A DNA stretch of 64,000 bases from an uncultured Spirochaetaceae bacterium (GCA_902802305.1 CADCLG010000006.1:1-64000); one strand, 5' to 3'; numbered from the stretch's first letter, positions 9,041-17,523 are shown. Notes: generated by a model from the letters alone, not told the origin. A program made the numbers and translations.

Positions 9041-10435
9041 ATGAAATCAAAAGTTATTACATTTTTATTGTTTGTTCTGTTTTCATTTAGTGCGGCTTCA
9101 ACCGAAAAGGAGCTGGACGAAAATCTTCAGTATTTTAAAGAAATCTACACACAGGCAAATGCTCAGTATGAATACGAAAAGGAACTGGGGCTTGATATTG
9201 ATACTGTTGTTAGCGAAATCAAACAAAGTTATTTGGATCAATGCAAACTTGATGAGCCAATAAACAGCGATGTATTAGTTACCTGTTATGGAACTGTTCT
9301 TGAAAAAGTCCAGAAGGTGCCCAACAATCATTTTGCTGTTTATAATCAGAATCACTTTTACGGGGCAAAATATTGGCTTTGGAATTATTCCCTTGTTGTT
9401 TTTGAAAAACGGAATGATGATTATTACTGCATTCAGCCTGGTTTTACAAAAATTAAAAAGTGCGGGAAATATACTGGTGATATTTCAAACCTGTTCAAGT
9501 TACCAGATAATGAAGGTAAGGGCAAGGAACTTTATCGCTTCGGTATTTTAGACGAAAACTGGATTGAAGAAGGAATTGTTTCTGTAGACGGAAATGATTA
9601 CTCGGTTCCGCTTTACGGATTACCAAGCCATTCGCATGATGAATCTGGAATAGATGTTAAAACTACTGATAAAACTTTTTACATCTGTTTTAACAATTTT
9701 ACTTTTTCTTGGGATGATGCTAATAAATATCGTGAGCTTCAAAATACACTGAATGAATATCTAAAGCTGTTTGATGATAATGAATATGAAAACATTATTG
9801 TTGATTTGCGTGGAAATATCGGTGGAATGGAAAGAAGCTTTTATCCTTTTATGGAAAGACTGGCTGCTGGCAGAGATTATGGAAAGCAGCGCGGGTTCAA
9901 AAAAAAGCTCGATTCTTTATACAATGGACGTAAGCGGTATTATTCAGATTATATAAATCAAAACTTCCTTGAGGCAATGAAAGCTAATCCCGGCAGTTAT
10001 GATAGAAATGAAGAGGAAAAACTGAAAAAGAGCAAAGGTTTTTATTTTGAACAGGATAATCATGATTACTATGATTTTGACTGTAATTTTAAGGGCAAAC
10101 TCATTATCCTTATGAATTACTGTACTGCTTCTGCTGCCGAATTGTTTATTACGGAATCTTACATGTTTGATAATGTAATTTTGCTTGGCTCCAATTCAAT
10201 GGGCTGTTTTGATTTTGGCGGTAAGTTGGTTTATAAGCTGCCTAATTCGAATATTTCAATTGAATTGTGCAGCGACTCGTATAAAGAAATGAAGTTCACA
10301 CAGGAAAATCCACATTGGCACGGAGATTACAAGGGCTTTTATCCTGATTACTGGGTAACGGATTATGCCCTATTAAAAACTCTTGTTTACCTCACATCTG
10401 ACAGAAAATTAAAGCGAGCACTCAAAGGGGTGTAA
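9041..10435 (+). CDS. S41-type exported serine peptidase, paralogue 5
   Basis: Fifth paralogue, 464 residues, with a strong AAAGGAGG ribosome site and a type I signal peptide (MKSKVITFLLFVLFSFSAAS, cut probably before TEK). It keeps NNH near residue 104, IIVDLRGNIGG and TASAAE, and GFYPDYW near the end, so all expected catalytic positions are present. It is closest in style to paralogue 1 (both have HW-GD-KGFYPDYW spacing). It is separated from the rest by 200 bases and has its own ribosome site, so it may be a separate transcription unit. A 10-bp hairpin follows the stop. Confidence 0.85.
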   Translation: MKSKVITFLLFVLFSFSAASTEKELDENLQYFKEIYTQANAQYEYEKELGLDIDTVVSEIKQSYLDQCKLDEPINSDVLVTCYGTVLEKVQKVPNNHFAVYNQNHFYGAKYWLWNYSLVVFEKRNDDYYCIQPGFTKIKKCGKYTGDISNLFKLPDNEGKGKELYRFGILDENWIEEGIVSVDGNDYSVPLYGLPSHSHDESGIDVKTTDKTFYICFNNFTFSWDDANKYRELQNTLNEYLKLFDDNEYENIIVDLRGNIGGMERSFYPFMERLAAGRDYGKQRGFKKKLDSLYNGRKRYYSDYINQNFLEAMKANPGSYDRNEEEKLKKSKGFYFEQDNHDYYDFDCNFKGKLIILMNYCTASAAELFITESYMFDNVILLGSNSMGCFDFGGKLVYKLPNSNISIELCSDSYKEMKFTQENPHWHGDYKGFYPDYWVTDYALLKTLVYLTSDRKLKRALKGV

Positions 10436-10436
10436 A

Positions 10437-10461
10437 AGGTCATATTCAGGTAATATGACCT
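10437..10461. terminator. 10-bp hairpin after the S41 cluster
   Basis: AGGTCATATT and its exact inverse AATATGACCT flank a 5-base loop between two convergent genes. No long T-run follows on the plus strand; on the minus strand the stem is followed by TTTT. It may end either transcript. The arm repeats the ATATGACCT motif found twice at 1650-1678. Confidence 0.5.
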
Positions 10462-10488
10462 AAATATGTGATTAAGACCAATTATCGC

Positions 10489-11103
10489 CTAAATAAAATT
10501 AGTCCATGCATGTTTTTCTTTTTGTGGCAGTCCGAACTTTTCTTTTCCCAGGGCAATGGATTTTATTAAAAACGACATGTTGCGGGCAAGAACTCGAAGA
10601 ATCTGCATTCCTTCTTCATCTTCTGCGGCCTCTCCAGGTGCGCCACCGTGAATATTATTCCAATACTGACTTGAAGCAACTGGCATTCCGCTGATTGTAA
10701 AAAACTTATTCAAAACATCAAATGAAGCAGTTGTTCCACCTCGTCTTGCACAAACGAAAGCAGCACCAACCTTCATTGTTTTGTCAAAATGACTGCTGTA
10801 AAAAAGTCTTTGCAAAAATGCCTGGACAGTTGCATTCGGGGCACTGTAGTAAACCGGGCTTCCTACGACAATTCCATCAGCCTTTTCAAACTTTTCTGCA
10901 AAATCATTAACTGCATCATTAAAAACGCATTTTCCAAGCTTGCCGCACTGACCACAGGCAATGCAGCCTCTGATATCTTTATTTCCTATATTAAAGATTT
11001 CTGTTTCAATTTCCTGTTCTTTAAAAATCTTTTCCATTTCATGCAAGCCAAGCAGGGTATTGCTGTTTGGGCGCGGACTTCCGTTTACTAAAAGAACTTT
11101 CAT
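10489..11103 (-). CDS. Flavodoxin-family NAD(P)H-dependent FMN reductase
   Basis: A 204-residue protein with the flavodoxin-like fold of NADPH-dependent FMN reductases and iron-sulfur flavoproteins. GSPRPNSNT at residues 8-16 is the FMN phosphate loop, GSPVYYSAPNA near 82-92 forms the isoalloxazine side, and GCIACGQCGKLGKC near 46-59 is the Cys cluster seen in iron-sulfur-flavoprotein-like members. AGGAG lies nine bases before the start. It probably reduces a small acceptor or quinone using FMN in the cytoplasm; the natural substrate is not deducible. It stands alone, facing the S41 cluster tail to tail. Confidence 0.85.
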   Translation of the reverse strand: MKVLLVNGSPRPNSNTLLGLHEMEKIFKEQEIETEIFNIGNKDIRGCIACGQCGKLGKCVFNDAVNDFAEKFEKADGIVVGSPVYYSAPNATVQAFLQRLFYSSHFDKTMKVGAAFVCARRGGTTASFDVLNKFFTISGMPVASSQYWNNIHGGAPGEAAEDEEGMQILRVLARNMSFLIKSIALGKEKFGLPQKEKHAWTNFI

Positions 11104-11194
11104 TTTGCTGCTCCTATAAAAAATATTTCTGTCAGATTATTTTAGCAAGGTTTAAGCAAAAATCAAAGAGAAGAAAATTGATTTTGCCTCTGAA

Positions 11195-11410
11195 ATGGGC
11201 TTCCGCATTATAAATAATTCAATTTACCAAAAGGCTTCCGGTCGTGAGTTCTGTGGCAAAATCGAGCATTAATGCGCTAGACGCTGTTTGTGGTAAAGGA
11301 ACTATTGACCTGCCGCAAATAGCGGCAGCCACAAACAGAGTCTTTTTGCCACAGAACTCATGACCTCACGCCAATTTATACTTTTTAATATTTATAATGC
11401 GGAAACCCAT
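11195..11410. repeat. Large nested palindrome 1 (216 bp)
   Basis: Three pairs of long inverted arms nest around a central hairpin. The outer arms are 11195-11216 and 11389-11410 (22 bp, one mismatch), the middle arms 11241-11261 and 11344-11364 (21 bp, one mismatch), the inner arms 11280-11293 and 11329-11342 (14 bp, one mismatch), and the centre is CTGCCGC/GCGGCAG with a 5-base loop at 11310-11328. GCATTAATGC (11266-11275) is an extra small palindrome in the left half. The element has no convincing coding frame and could form a cruciform or a branched RNA. It shares its core with the next element. Confidence 0.85.
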
Positions 11411-11416
11411 ATACAA

Positions 11417-11655
11417 GGATTCCGTCAAACGTATTATAAAAGATTATAATAGAATTGAAGCGAAGGAGGGAAATTGGTTTTGCGAAAAGACTCTGAAGTG
11501 CTGCCGCTATGGCGGCAATATATATAATTACAAGGCACTTCAGCGTCTAACAAGTGAACCTGTGGTTTCGCAAAACCAATTTCCCTTCTGGGAGTCATTT
11601 TTGAATATAATCTTTTATAATTCGTTTGCAAAGGCTGCTGAAATGGAGTGAAATC
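11417..11655. repeat. Large nested palindrome 2 (about 239 bp)
   Basis: Same architecture as the preceding element, 7 bases away. Outer arms 11426-11448 and 11606-11628 (23 bp, one mismatch) lie inside a short GGATT pair at the ends; middle arms 11468-11487 and 11566-11585 are a perfect 20 bp; inner arms 11488-11501 and 11535-11548 match at 13 of 14; the centre is TGCCGC, loop TATG, GCGGCA. Arm sequences differ from element 1 but the core AAAAGACTCTG and GCTGCCGCTAT is shared when element 1 is read on the minus strand. An 84-codon open frame crosses the element but is a by-product of the palindrome. Confidence 0.85.
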
Positions 11656-11764
11656 CAATTTCTTAATATTTTATTACAATAAAAGTGCTAAAGTCGTGTT
11701 ACAATTATCTTGTATTTTATTCTTGTTAAAATTTTTTCTTGTTGATATTTATTCTGGAGGAATT

Positions 11765-12871
11765 ATGAAAAAACTTGGTTTTGGTCTTATGCGTTTGCCT
11801 TGGTCAGCTGATGAAAAATGGGGTCATATTGATTTGGAAAAGACCCGCGAAATGATAGATGCTTACATGAAGGAAGGTTTTACTTATTTTGATACAGCCT
11901 GGGTTTATCATGGTGGATTCAGCGAAAGTGTTTTTGGAGAATTAGTTGCCAAGCGTTATCCTCGCGAAAGCTTTCAGGTAACTTCAAAAATGCCTTTGTG
12001 GGGTATGAAGGAAGAAAGCGAACTCCAGAAAACTTTTGATAAGCAGTTGGAAAAATGCGGCGTTCCATATTTTGATTATTATTTCCTCCATGCGCTGAAT
12101 AAGGATGTGTATCAGACTGCCGAAAAACTCCATGGTTTTGAATGGATGCAGAAAATGAAGGCAGAAGGCAAAATCAAGCATCCAGGCTTCAGTTTTCATG
12201 ACAGTGCTGATGTCCTTGATGAAATACTCACAAAACATCCGGAAGTTGAACTTGTCCAGCTGCAGATAAATTATATCGACTGGGAAAGTGATGGCGTTCA
12301 GAGCCGCAAGTGTTATGAAGTTGCCTGCAAGCACGGTGTTCTTGTTTCTGTTATGGAACCTGTAAAGGGCGGAAGTCTTGCAAATGTAATGGATGATGCT
12401 GCAAAAATCTTTAAGGATTATGATTCAAAGGCCAGCATCGCTAGTTGGGCGGTTCGTTATTGTGCAAGCTTGAATAATATTCTTGTAGTTCTCAGCGGCA
12501 TGAGCAATATGGAACAGCTTAAAGATAACATGTCTTATATGAAAGATTTTAAGCCGCTCAATGATAAGGAAAAAGCCTGTATTGAAAAAGCTTCTGAACT
12601 GATAAAATCTACAATTGAGATTCCTTGTACCGCCTGCCGCTATTGTGTTGATGGTTGTCCTAAAAAGATAAATATTCCTCGTTATTTTGAACTTATAAAC
12701 GAAGCAAAACGATACAGCGTTGCAAACTTTAAATGGAATTACAACGAAGAAAAAAAGAAGGGAGGTGCTCCATCTGATTGTATTGCCTGCAAAGCCTGCC
12801 AGAAGCATTGTCCTCAAAAACTTGAAATTGTAGATTTGCTTAAGAAATTAACTGCAACTTTTGAAGGCTAA
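11765..12871 (+). CDS. Aldo/keto reductase with C-terminal 4Fe-4S ferredoxin domain
   Basis: A 368-residue oxidoreductase. The start at 11765 follows TGGAGGAA; the longer open frame upstream has no ribosome site. Residues 1-270 are an aldo/keto reductase TIM barrel (GFGLMRLPW, then DTAWVYHGG with the catalytic Tyr, and GFSFHDS). The C-terminal 90 residues add a ferredoxin-like domain with CTACRYCVDGCP and CIACKACQKHCP, enough cysteines for two iron-sulfur clusters. This fusion is common in anaerobes and suggests electron input from ferredoxin or within a flavin/Fe-S chain rather than only NADPH. Single gene, downstream of the nested palindromes. Confidence 0.88.
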   Translation: MKKLGFGLMRLPWSADEKWGHIDLEKTREMIDAYMKEGFTYFDTAWVYHGGFSESVFGELVAKRYPRESFQVTSKMPLWGMKEESELQKTFDKQLEKCGVPYFDYYFLHALNKDVYQTAEKLHGFEWMQKMKAEGKIKHPGFSFHDSADVLDEILTKHPEVELVQLQINYIDWESDGVQSRKCYEVACKHGVLVSVMEPVKGGSLANVMDDAAKIFKDYDSKASIASWAVRYCASLNNILVVLSGMSNMEQLKDNMSYMKDFKPLNDKEKACIEKASELIKSTIEIPCTACRYCVDGCPKKINIPRYFELINEAKRYSVANFKWNYNEEKKKGGAPSDCIACKACQKHCPQKLEIVDLLKKLTATFEG

Positions 12872-12881
12872 TGTTTCCCTT

Positions 12882-13778
12882 TTACATGCTGAAGTTTTTA
12901 CCCAGGTAAACTTCGCGTGCTAATTCGGAAGCTAGGATTTCTTCCTTTGTCCCCTGCAGCATGATTGTGCCTGTATTTATTATGATGGCACGGTCGGTAA
13001 TTTCCAGAGTATCTCTTACATTGTGGTCAGTGATAAGAACTCCGATTCCACGCTGAGCTAAAAGTTTTATTACGCTTTTGATATCTGCTACGGCAATCGG
13101 ATCAATACCGGCAAAGGGTTCATCCAGAAGTAAAAACTTTGGTTCAATGGCCAGCGAGCGTGCAATTTCGGTACGGCGGCGTTCTCCTCCAGAAAGTGTA
13201 TAGGCCTTCTGCTTGCGGATTCTTCCTATAGAAAACTCTTCAATCAAATCTTCAAGGCGTTGTTTTTTTTCTTTGCGAGATAAGTCGCGGCGGGTTTCCA
13301 AAACTGACCAGATGTTTTCTTCTACGGTAAACTTTCTGAAAACTGACGGCTCCTGGGGCAAATAGGAGATTCCCAGTCTTGCGCGTTTGTACATTGGGAG
13401 TCTAGTAATGCAGCGGTCGTTTAAAAATACATCGCCGGCAGTTGGTTTGTAAAAGCCAACAACCATATAAAAAGTTGTAGTTTTTCCGGCTCCGTTTGGT
13501 CCAAGCAAGCCTAAAACTTCGCCTGTTTTCATAGAAAAATCTACACCACGTACGACTTCCTTGCGGCCAAAAGATTTGTAAAGGCTTGAAACACGAAGAA
13601 TAGGAGTTGATTGAGTTGTGCCTGATGAAGTTGCATTAGGAGCGGCTGTTGCTGTATTTGTGTCGGATAAAGTTACATCAGAAGCAACTGCTGTTGTACC
13701 AGTGTCGTTTTCTTGTTCCAATGTTTGTTCTTTTATCTGTTCGTCAATTTTTTCTTCTATTATATTCTCTTCGTTCAT
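12882..13778 (-). CDS. lptB: LPS/lipid export ABC transporter ATP-binding protein (LptB)
   Basis: ATPase that would power lipid or glycolipid export to the outer membrane. Walker A is GPNGAGKT at 93-100, followed by LSGGERRR (ABC signature) and [12 protein letters not shown] (Walker B), with the His switch in TDHNVRDT, a sequence typical of LptB. It carries an unusual N-terminal extension of about 57 residues, very acidic and then Thr/Ala/Ser-rich, absent from ordinary LptB; its start has no better alternative in frame before the ABC domain. It is last in the lptC-lptA-lptB order, 11 bases after lptA. Many spirochaetes lack classical LPS, so the cargo is uncertain. Confidence 0.88.
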   Translation of the reverse strand: MNEENIIEEKIDEQIKEQTLEQENDTGTTAVASDVTLSDTNTATAAPNATSSGTTQSTPILRVSSLYKSFGRKEVVRGVDFSMKTGEVLGLLGPNGAGKTTTFYMVVGFYKPTAGDVFLNDRCITRLPMYKRARLGISYLPQEPSVFRKFTVEENIWSVLETRRDLSRKEKKQRLEDLIEEFSIGRIRKQKAYTLSGGERRRTEIARSLAIEPKFLLLDEPFAGIDPIAVADIKSVIKLLAQRGIGVLITDHNVRDTLEITDRAIIINTGTIMLQGTKEEILASELAREVYLGKNFSM

Positions 13779-13789
13779 AAATCACCTGT

Positions 13790-14506
13790 TTATTCTTTTT
13801 TTACTTCAACTGATTGAGTTTCGTCGCCTTTATTTTCTGGCTCTGTTTTCTTTTCTTCTGTCTTAGTTGCAGTTACGTTTCCTTTTACGTTACCAGAAAG
13901 TGTGATGTCCTGCGTATCAAGATTAAGCTCAATCATCTGGGCTCGGAAAGTATCTTCCTTCTGTTTTACCTCAGCATTTCCAGAAAGTTCCAGAAGTTGT
14001 TTTGCCTTTTGATATACCGCATAGGCTGCCTTGCAGATATTATCCTTTTGCGTAAGATTTACCTGAACCTGAAGAATTGCAATATCCGAATCTTGATTGT
14101 ATTCGATAATTTGTGCAGAGGCTTTTACATCATTTTCCTGGTCTGTCAGGTTTACGCTACCGCTTAAAGTTGCAATTTTTGTTTCCCGGTCGTATTCCAT
14201 TTTTTCGCAGGTGAATTCCATTTTTGATTCAAAATTCTTGCCATCAACGTTTCCGAATGCCTTGATTGTTCTGTATTCCTTGCCGGAAAGTTCAATTTTA
14301 TCAGCTGCAATTTCCATTGATTCAGTTTTGATAAAGGCGTGACCGTCCAGACTTGTAAAGGAAGCTTCGTCGCTGGTTTGTCCTGTCATGCTGTCTGCCG
14401 AAAAGATAATTTTTTCTGCAAAAAGAGGATTAGAGAATAATACCGAAATTATAAAAAGAATGCCTGCAGAAAATGTGATTTTGAATTTATTTTTTACTTC
14501 TTTCAT
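13790..14506 (-). CDS. lptA: LptA/OstA-like periplasmic bridge protein
   Basis: A 238-residue exported protein: signal peptide MKEVKNKFKITFSAGILFIISVLFSNPLFA, then a beta-jellyroll of the OstA type, shown by the repeating pattern IELSGKEYRTIKAFGNV, ATLSGSVNLTD, LELSGNAEV and ITLSGNVKGNV. LptA forms the periplasmic filament that carries lipid between membranes. The last 30 residues are charged and low in complexity. The start overlaps the end of the upstream lptC-like gene by 4 bases, so the two are coupled, and lptB follows after 11 bases. Confidence 0.85.
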   Translation of the reverse strand: MKEVKNKFKITFSAGILFIISVLFSNPLFAEKIIFSADSMTGQTSDEASFTSLDGHAFIKTESMEIAADKIELSGKEYRTIKAFGNVDGKNFESKMEFTCEKMEYDRETKIATLSGSVNLTDQENDVKASAQIIEYNQDSDIAILQVQVNLTQKDNICKAAYAVYQKAKQLLELSGNAEVKQKEDTFRAQMIELNLDTQDITLSGNVKGNVTATKTEEKKTEPENKGDETQSVEVKKE

Positions 14507-15111
14507 TTTTTCTCTTCCTCATTTTGTGCTTCTGCCGAATCAGCCTGTGATGAATTATCCTCTTTTTTTGTGTCAGTCTCGATATCACCTGAAACACTAC
14601 CCGTAAAATTGAATTTTCCACTGATTCCGCTTGCAGAAAATCCACTTCCAACAATTACAGTGCCATCTTTTTCCAGACGAACCATATCAGTTCTTCCGCC
14701 GGTCAGCTGCTCACTTTTTCCATTCCAGCGTAAAACATCAGCACGAAAATTGGTATTATTCTTTTTATTAAAAAGGCGAATTCCATCATAGAGTTCATAA
14801 AGCTCCTTGCTTGAATCTGCATTTAGAAGTCCACAGAAGCCTTCTGTATCAACATTATTAGAAGCGTCATAAAGGGTAAAAGATACATTTTTTGCGTAGG
14901 TTTCGTTTGAATCCTTGTATTGCTCCAGCTGTTCCGCGTGAATCTCTGCTGTCTTTTTAGCATCTTCATAGCGCATGATTTTTGTATCGTAAAAAATGAA
15001 TTCAGGATTTTTTTCTTCGGCATTTACGCCTTCTTCGTATTTAAGAGAACATCCTGCAAATAAAAAAATCACCGCTGTGAATAAGACTGCAATCCGCAAA
15101 TATATCCGCAT
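14503..15111 (-). CDS. LptC-like lipoprotein
   Basis: A 202-residue protein opening with MRIYLRIAVLFTAVIFLFAGC, a lipoprotein signal with lipobox FAGC. Its body (IFYDTKIMRYEDAKKTAEIHAEQLEQY) and beta-rich remainder, ending in GISGKFNFTGSVSGDIE, resemble LptC, which takes lipid from the inner-membrane complex to LptA. First gene of the three-gene minus-strand unit and overlapping lptA by 4 bases. Using Cys-lipid anchoring instead of a transmembrane helix would differ from enterobacterial LptC. The start has no ribosome site; a TATTAT box ends 7 bases upstream, so the message may be leaderless. Acidic, low-complexity C-terminus. Confidence 0.75.
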   Translation of the reverse strand: MRIYLRIAVLFTAVIFLFAGCSLKYEEGVNAEEKNPEFIFYDTKIMRYEDAKKTAEIHAEQLEQYKDSNETYAKNVSFTLYDASNNVDTEGFCGLLNADSSKELYELYDGIRLFNKKNNTNFRADVLRWNGKSEQLTGGRTDMVRLEKDGTVIVGSGFSASGISGKFNFTGSVSGDIETDTKKEDNSSQADSAEAQNEEEKK

Positions 15112-15124
15112 ATATACTATAATA
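15112..15124 (-). promoter_or_regulatory. -10 box adjoining the lptC-like start (possible leaderless promoter)
   Basis: TATTAT on the minus strand (15119-15124) lies 7 bases before the ATG and no ribosome-binding sequence intervenes. A transcription start 6-8 bases downstream would fall on the start codon. Confidence 0.4.
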
Positions 15125-15212
15125 TATTAATTTTGATTTTTAATAAACTAGACTTTTTTTTCTTAAAATACTTTTCATAGAAACAGCATTGTGGTATATT
15201 TATTCACAAGAA

Positions 15213-15239
15213 ATGCATAAATATTCATTGGTTATGCAT
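15213..15239. promoter_or_regulatory. Inverted repeat upstream of glutamate dehydrogenase
   Basis: ATGCATAA (15213-15220) and TTATGCAT (15232-15239) are exact inverse 8-mers 11 bases apart, ending 20 bases before the gdhA start and just before its AAGGAG. The symmetry and spacing fit either a repressor/activator site or a hairpin in the 5' leader. Confidence 0.5.
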
Positions 15240-15258
15240 ATTCAAGGAGTAATAAAAA

Positions 15259-16617
15259 ATGAAAAACGCTTACGTAAACAAAGTCTGGGAGGATGTTAAA
15301 GCAAAAAATGCTAACGAACCAGAATTCCTTCAGGCTGTAGAAGAAGTTCTTACAACTCTTGATCCAGTTGTAGATCAGATGCCAGAACTCGAACCAAATG
15401 CAATCTTGGAACGCCTTGTTGAACCAGAGCGCGTTATTATGTTCCGCGTTCCTTGGATGGATGATGCAGGAAACTATCATGTAAACCGCGGTTTCCGTGT
15501 ACAGTACAATAGTGCAATCGGTCCTTACAAAGGAGGACTTCGTTTCTCTAAAGAAGTAAATCTTTCTGTTCTTAAATTCTTAGGATTTGAACAGGTTCTT
15601 AAAAATAGTTTGACAACACTCCCAATGGGTGGTGGTAAAGGTGGTTCAGACTTTGATCCACATGGAAAATCAGACAAAGAAGTTATGCGCTTCTGCCAGT
15701 CATTTATGACAGAACTCTATCGCCACATTGGACCAGATACAGACGTTCCAGCTGGTGACAAAAACGTTGGTGGACGCGAAATTGGATATCTCTTTGGACA
15801 GTACAAGAGAATCCGCGATGAATATACTGGAGTTTTGACAGGTAAAGGTCTTACATTCGGTGGTTCTTTGATTCGTACAGAAGCTACAGGATATGGTCTT
15901 ATCTACTTTGCTCAGGAAATGCTCAAGAAAGTTGGAGACGACTTCAAGGGTAAGGTTTGCGTTGTTTCTGGTTCAGGAAACGTTGCAGAATATGCTGCAG
16001 AAAAACTTATCCAGCTTGGTGCAAAGGTTGTTACACTTTCTGACTCTAACGGATACATCTACGATGCAGACGGTATTACTCAGGAAAAACTTGACTGGGT
16101 TAAGGAACTCAAGACAGTTCGCCGCGGACGCATTGCTGAATATGCAAAACAGTTCCCATCTGCAAAATACTTTGAAGGCAAAAAAGTTTGGGAAGTTAAA
16201 TGTGATTGCGCATTCCCATGTGCTACACAGAACGAACTTCTTGGCGAAGACGCACAGAAGCTTCTTGATAACGGCGTAAAACTTGTTGCTGAAGGTGCTA
16301 ACATGCCTTCTAACATCGACGCTGTAAACAAGTTCTTGGCTGCTAAGATTTTGTATGCTCCTGGAAAAGCTTCAAATGCTGGTGGTGTTGCTACATCTGG
16401 TCTCGAAATGTCTCAGAACTCAGAACGCCTCTCATGGTCTGCTAAAGAAGTTGATGAAAAGCTCCACGAGATCATGATTAACATCCACAACAACGCTTAT
16501 GACACAGCTGTTAAGTTTGGTGCTAAAGAAGGCAACTGGGTTAACTACGTTGCTGGCGCTAATATCGCAGGTTTCGTAAAGGTTGCCAATGCAATGGTAG
16601 CTCAGGGATTGGTATAA
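15259..16617 (+). CDS. gdhA: NADP-type glutamate dehydrogenase
   Basis: A 452-residue hexameric-type glutamate dehydrogenase, the usual length for the bacterial NADP enzymes. It interconverts 2-oxoglutarate plus ammonia with glutamate and is a main route of ammonium assimilation in gut anaerobes. Diagnostic stretches include KGGLRF, LPMGGGKGGSDFDP (with the catalytic Lys region), DVPAGDKNVGGREIGY and the dinucleotide-binding VSGSGNVAEYAAE. AAGGAG lies ten bases upstream of the ATG. Its codon use is noticeably biased towards C-ending and preferred codons compared with neighbours, suggesting high expression. A strong terminator follows. Confidence 0.96.
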   Translation: MKNAYVNKVWEDVKAKNANEPEFLQAVEEVLTTLDPVVDQMPELEPNAILERLVEPERVIMFRVPWMDDAGNYHVNRGFRVQYNSAIGPYKGGLRFSKEVNLSVLKFLGFEQVLKNSLTTLPMGGGKGGSDFDPHGKSDKEVMRFCQSFMTELYRHIGPDTDVPAGDKNVGGREIGYLFGQYKRIRDEYTGVLTGKGLTFGGSLIRTEATGYGLIYFAQEMLKKVGDDFKGKVCVVSGSGNVAEYAAEKLIQLGAKVVTLSDSNGYIYDADGITQEKLDWVKELKTVRRGRIAEYAKQFPSAKYFEGKKVWEVKCDCAFPCATQNELLGEDAQKLLDNGVKLVAEGANMPSNIDAVNKFLAAKILYAPGKASNAGGVATSGLEMSQNSERLSWSAKEVDEKLHEIMINIHNNAYDTAVKFGAKEGNWVNYVAGANIAGFVKVANAMVAQGLV

Positions 16618-16719
16618 GCCGAAAATCGAAAATCCGTTAAAAAACGAGCCGTAAGGGTCGTTTTAGGATTATCGAAAGAATGGCTCAGAGGCAAGCTGTG
16701 CTTGCCGACTATAAAAACA

Positions 16720-16763
16720 GGCTGTCTTTCTTACGTGAAGTATGAAGGGCAGTCCTTTTTTTT
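16720..16763 (+). terminator. Intrinsic terminator of gdhA
   Basis: A stem of about 14 pairs with one bulge (GG-CTG-TC-TTC-TAC type arms around GTGAA) is followed by eight T. Two further hairpins precede it, AATCC/AAAACGA...TCGTTTT/GGATT near 16631-16670 and the perfect GGCAAGC-TGT-GCTTGCC at 16690-16706. The T-run overlaps the stop codon of the convergent thioesterase gene. Confidence 0.75.
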
Positions 16764-17523
16764 AATAATAAAGTTCTGCTTCAAAGCTGGAAACATCGCC
16801 TATGACGCCCTGCACAGAATATTTGTTTTCTGCTGCATCATATTTTCCCTTAATTTCCAGTTCTTCGCCTAAATGAGCTTCTTTAGAATAATTAAGCCTT
16901 AAATCTTTTATTTGTTTTTTCTGAAAGTCAGCCGGCAGATTATCAATTACAAAGTTGATGTATTTTGAATTGTTTGTGTGACCATTGGCATCCAATTCTG
17001 AATATTTTACAGTGTGTTTTGCAATAGTTTCCATATCATCAGGAAGAACAATTTTTCCAGGTTTAATAGCGTCAAAATCAGTTACAATCGTTGGACATGG
17101 TCTTAAAGTAAAGGCCTTTGCTGGAAGGATTCTGTGATTATTGATGTCGAAAACTACCCATTGGGTCTGAGCCTTAATTAAAAGACTTCCGTTGTTAGCA
17201 TCTACAAGTTCAAAATTACGGGTTGCAAAAGGTCCTTGTGGGGCAGATTCCCAGGTATTCAGGCGAATTGTCTGCTCATAAAGCGGCATTCTCTCAACAT
17301 GAAAAGAAACTCGGGAAACAATAAAAGCGACTCCTTTTTCCTGAAGAAAATCCCAGGGCATTCCACGGCGGGCAAAATCTTCTCCTGCATTATCAGAAGT
17401 AAAACGTAATATTTCTGCCCAGGTCATTATTCCGTCTGGCGTACACTGGGAAAAATCTATTTTCATTTCTTTATGAAATGTAAAATCTTCATCATGCCAT
17501 TGTTTAAATACAAGTTCGTTCAT
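16762..17523 (-). CDS. Acyl-ACP thioesterase
   Basis: A 253-residue protein of the acyl-[acyl carrier protein] thioesterase family (double hot-dog fold). The first hot dog contains GIMTWAEILRFTSDNAGEDFARRG, the second the catalytic-type DANGHTNNSKYINF. It hydrolyses acyl-ACP to free fatty acid and ends or trims fatty-acid synthesis in the cytoplasm. I start at the second ATG (17523), because GAGGT lies 6 bases before it; the upstream ATG at 17535 overlaps that ribosome site. Convergent with gdhA. Confidence 0.88.
   Translation of the reverse strand: MNELVFKQWHDEDFTFHKEMKIDFSQCTPDGIMTWAEILRFTSDNAGEDFARRGMPWDFLQEKGVAFIVSRVSFHVERMPLYEQTIRLNTWESAPQGPFATRNFELVDANNGSLLIKAQTQWVVFDINNHRILPAKAFTLRPCPTIVTDFDAIKPGKIVLPDDMETIAKHTVKYSELDANGHTNNSKYINFVIDNLPADFQKKQIKDLRLNYSKEAHLGEELEIKGKYDAAENKYSVQGVIGDVSSFEAELYY

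Noticed and set aside
11397..11651. 84-codon frame in the spacer before the aldo/keto reductase
   Set aside because: It lies entirely within the second nested palindrome, has no ribosome site and its composition reflects the arms.
11195..11655. Integron attC sites
   Set aside because: GTCTAAC and similar words fit the inverse core, but no matching GTTRRRY core is at the other end, arm lengths are too great and no integrase is in the window.
15213..15239. A riboswitch before gdhA
   Set aside because: Only one 8-bp inverted repeat is seen; no conserved aptamer core or terminator precedes the gene.
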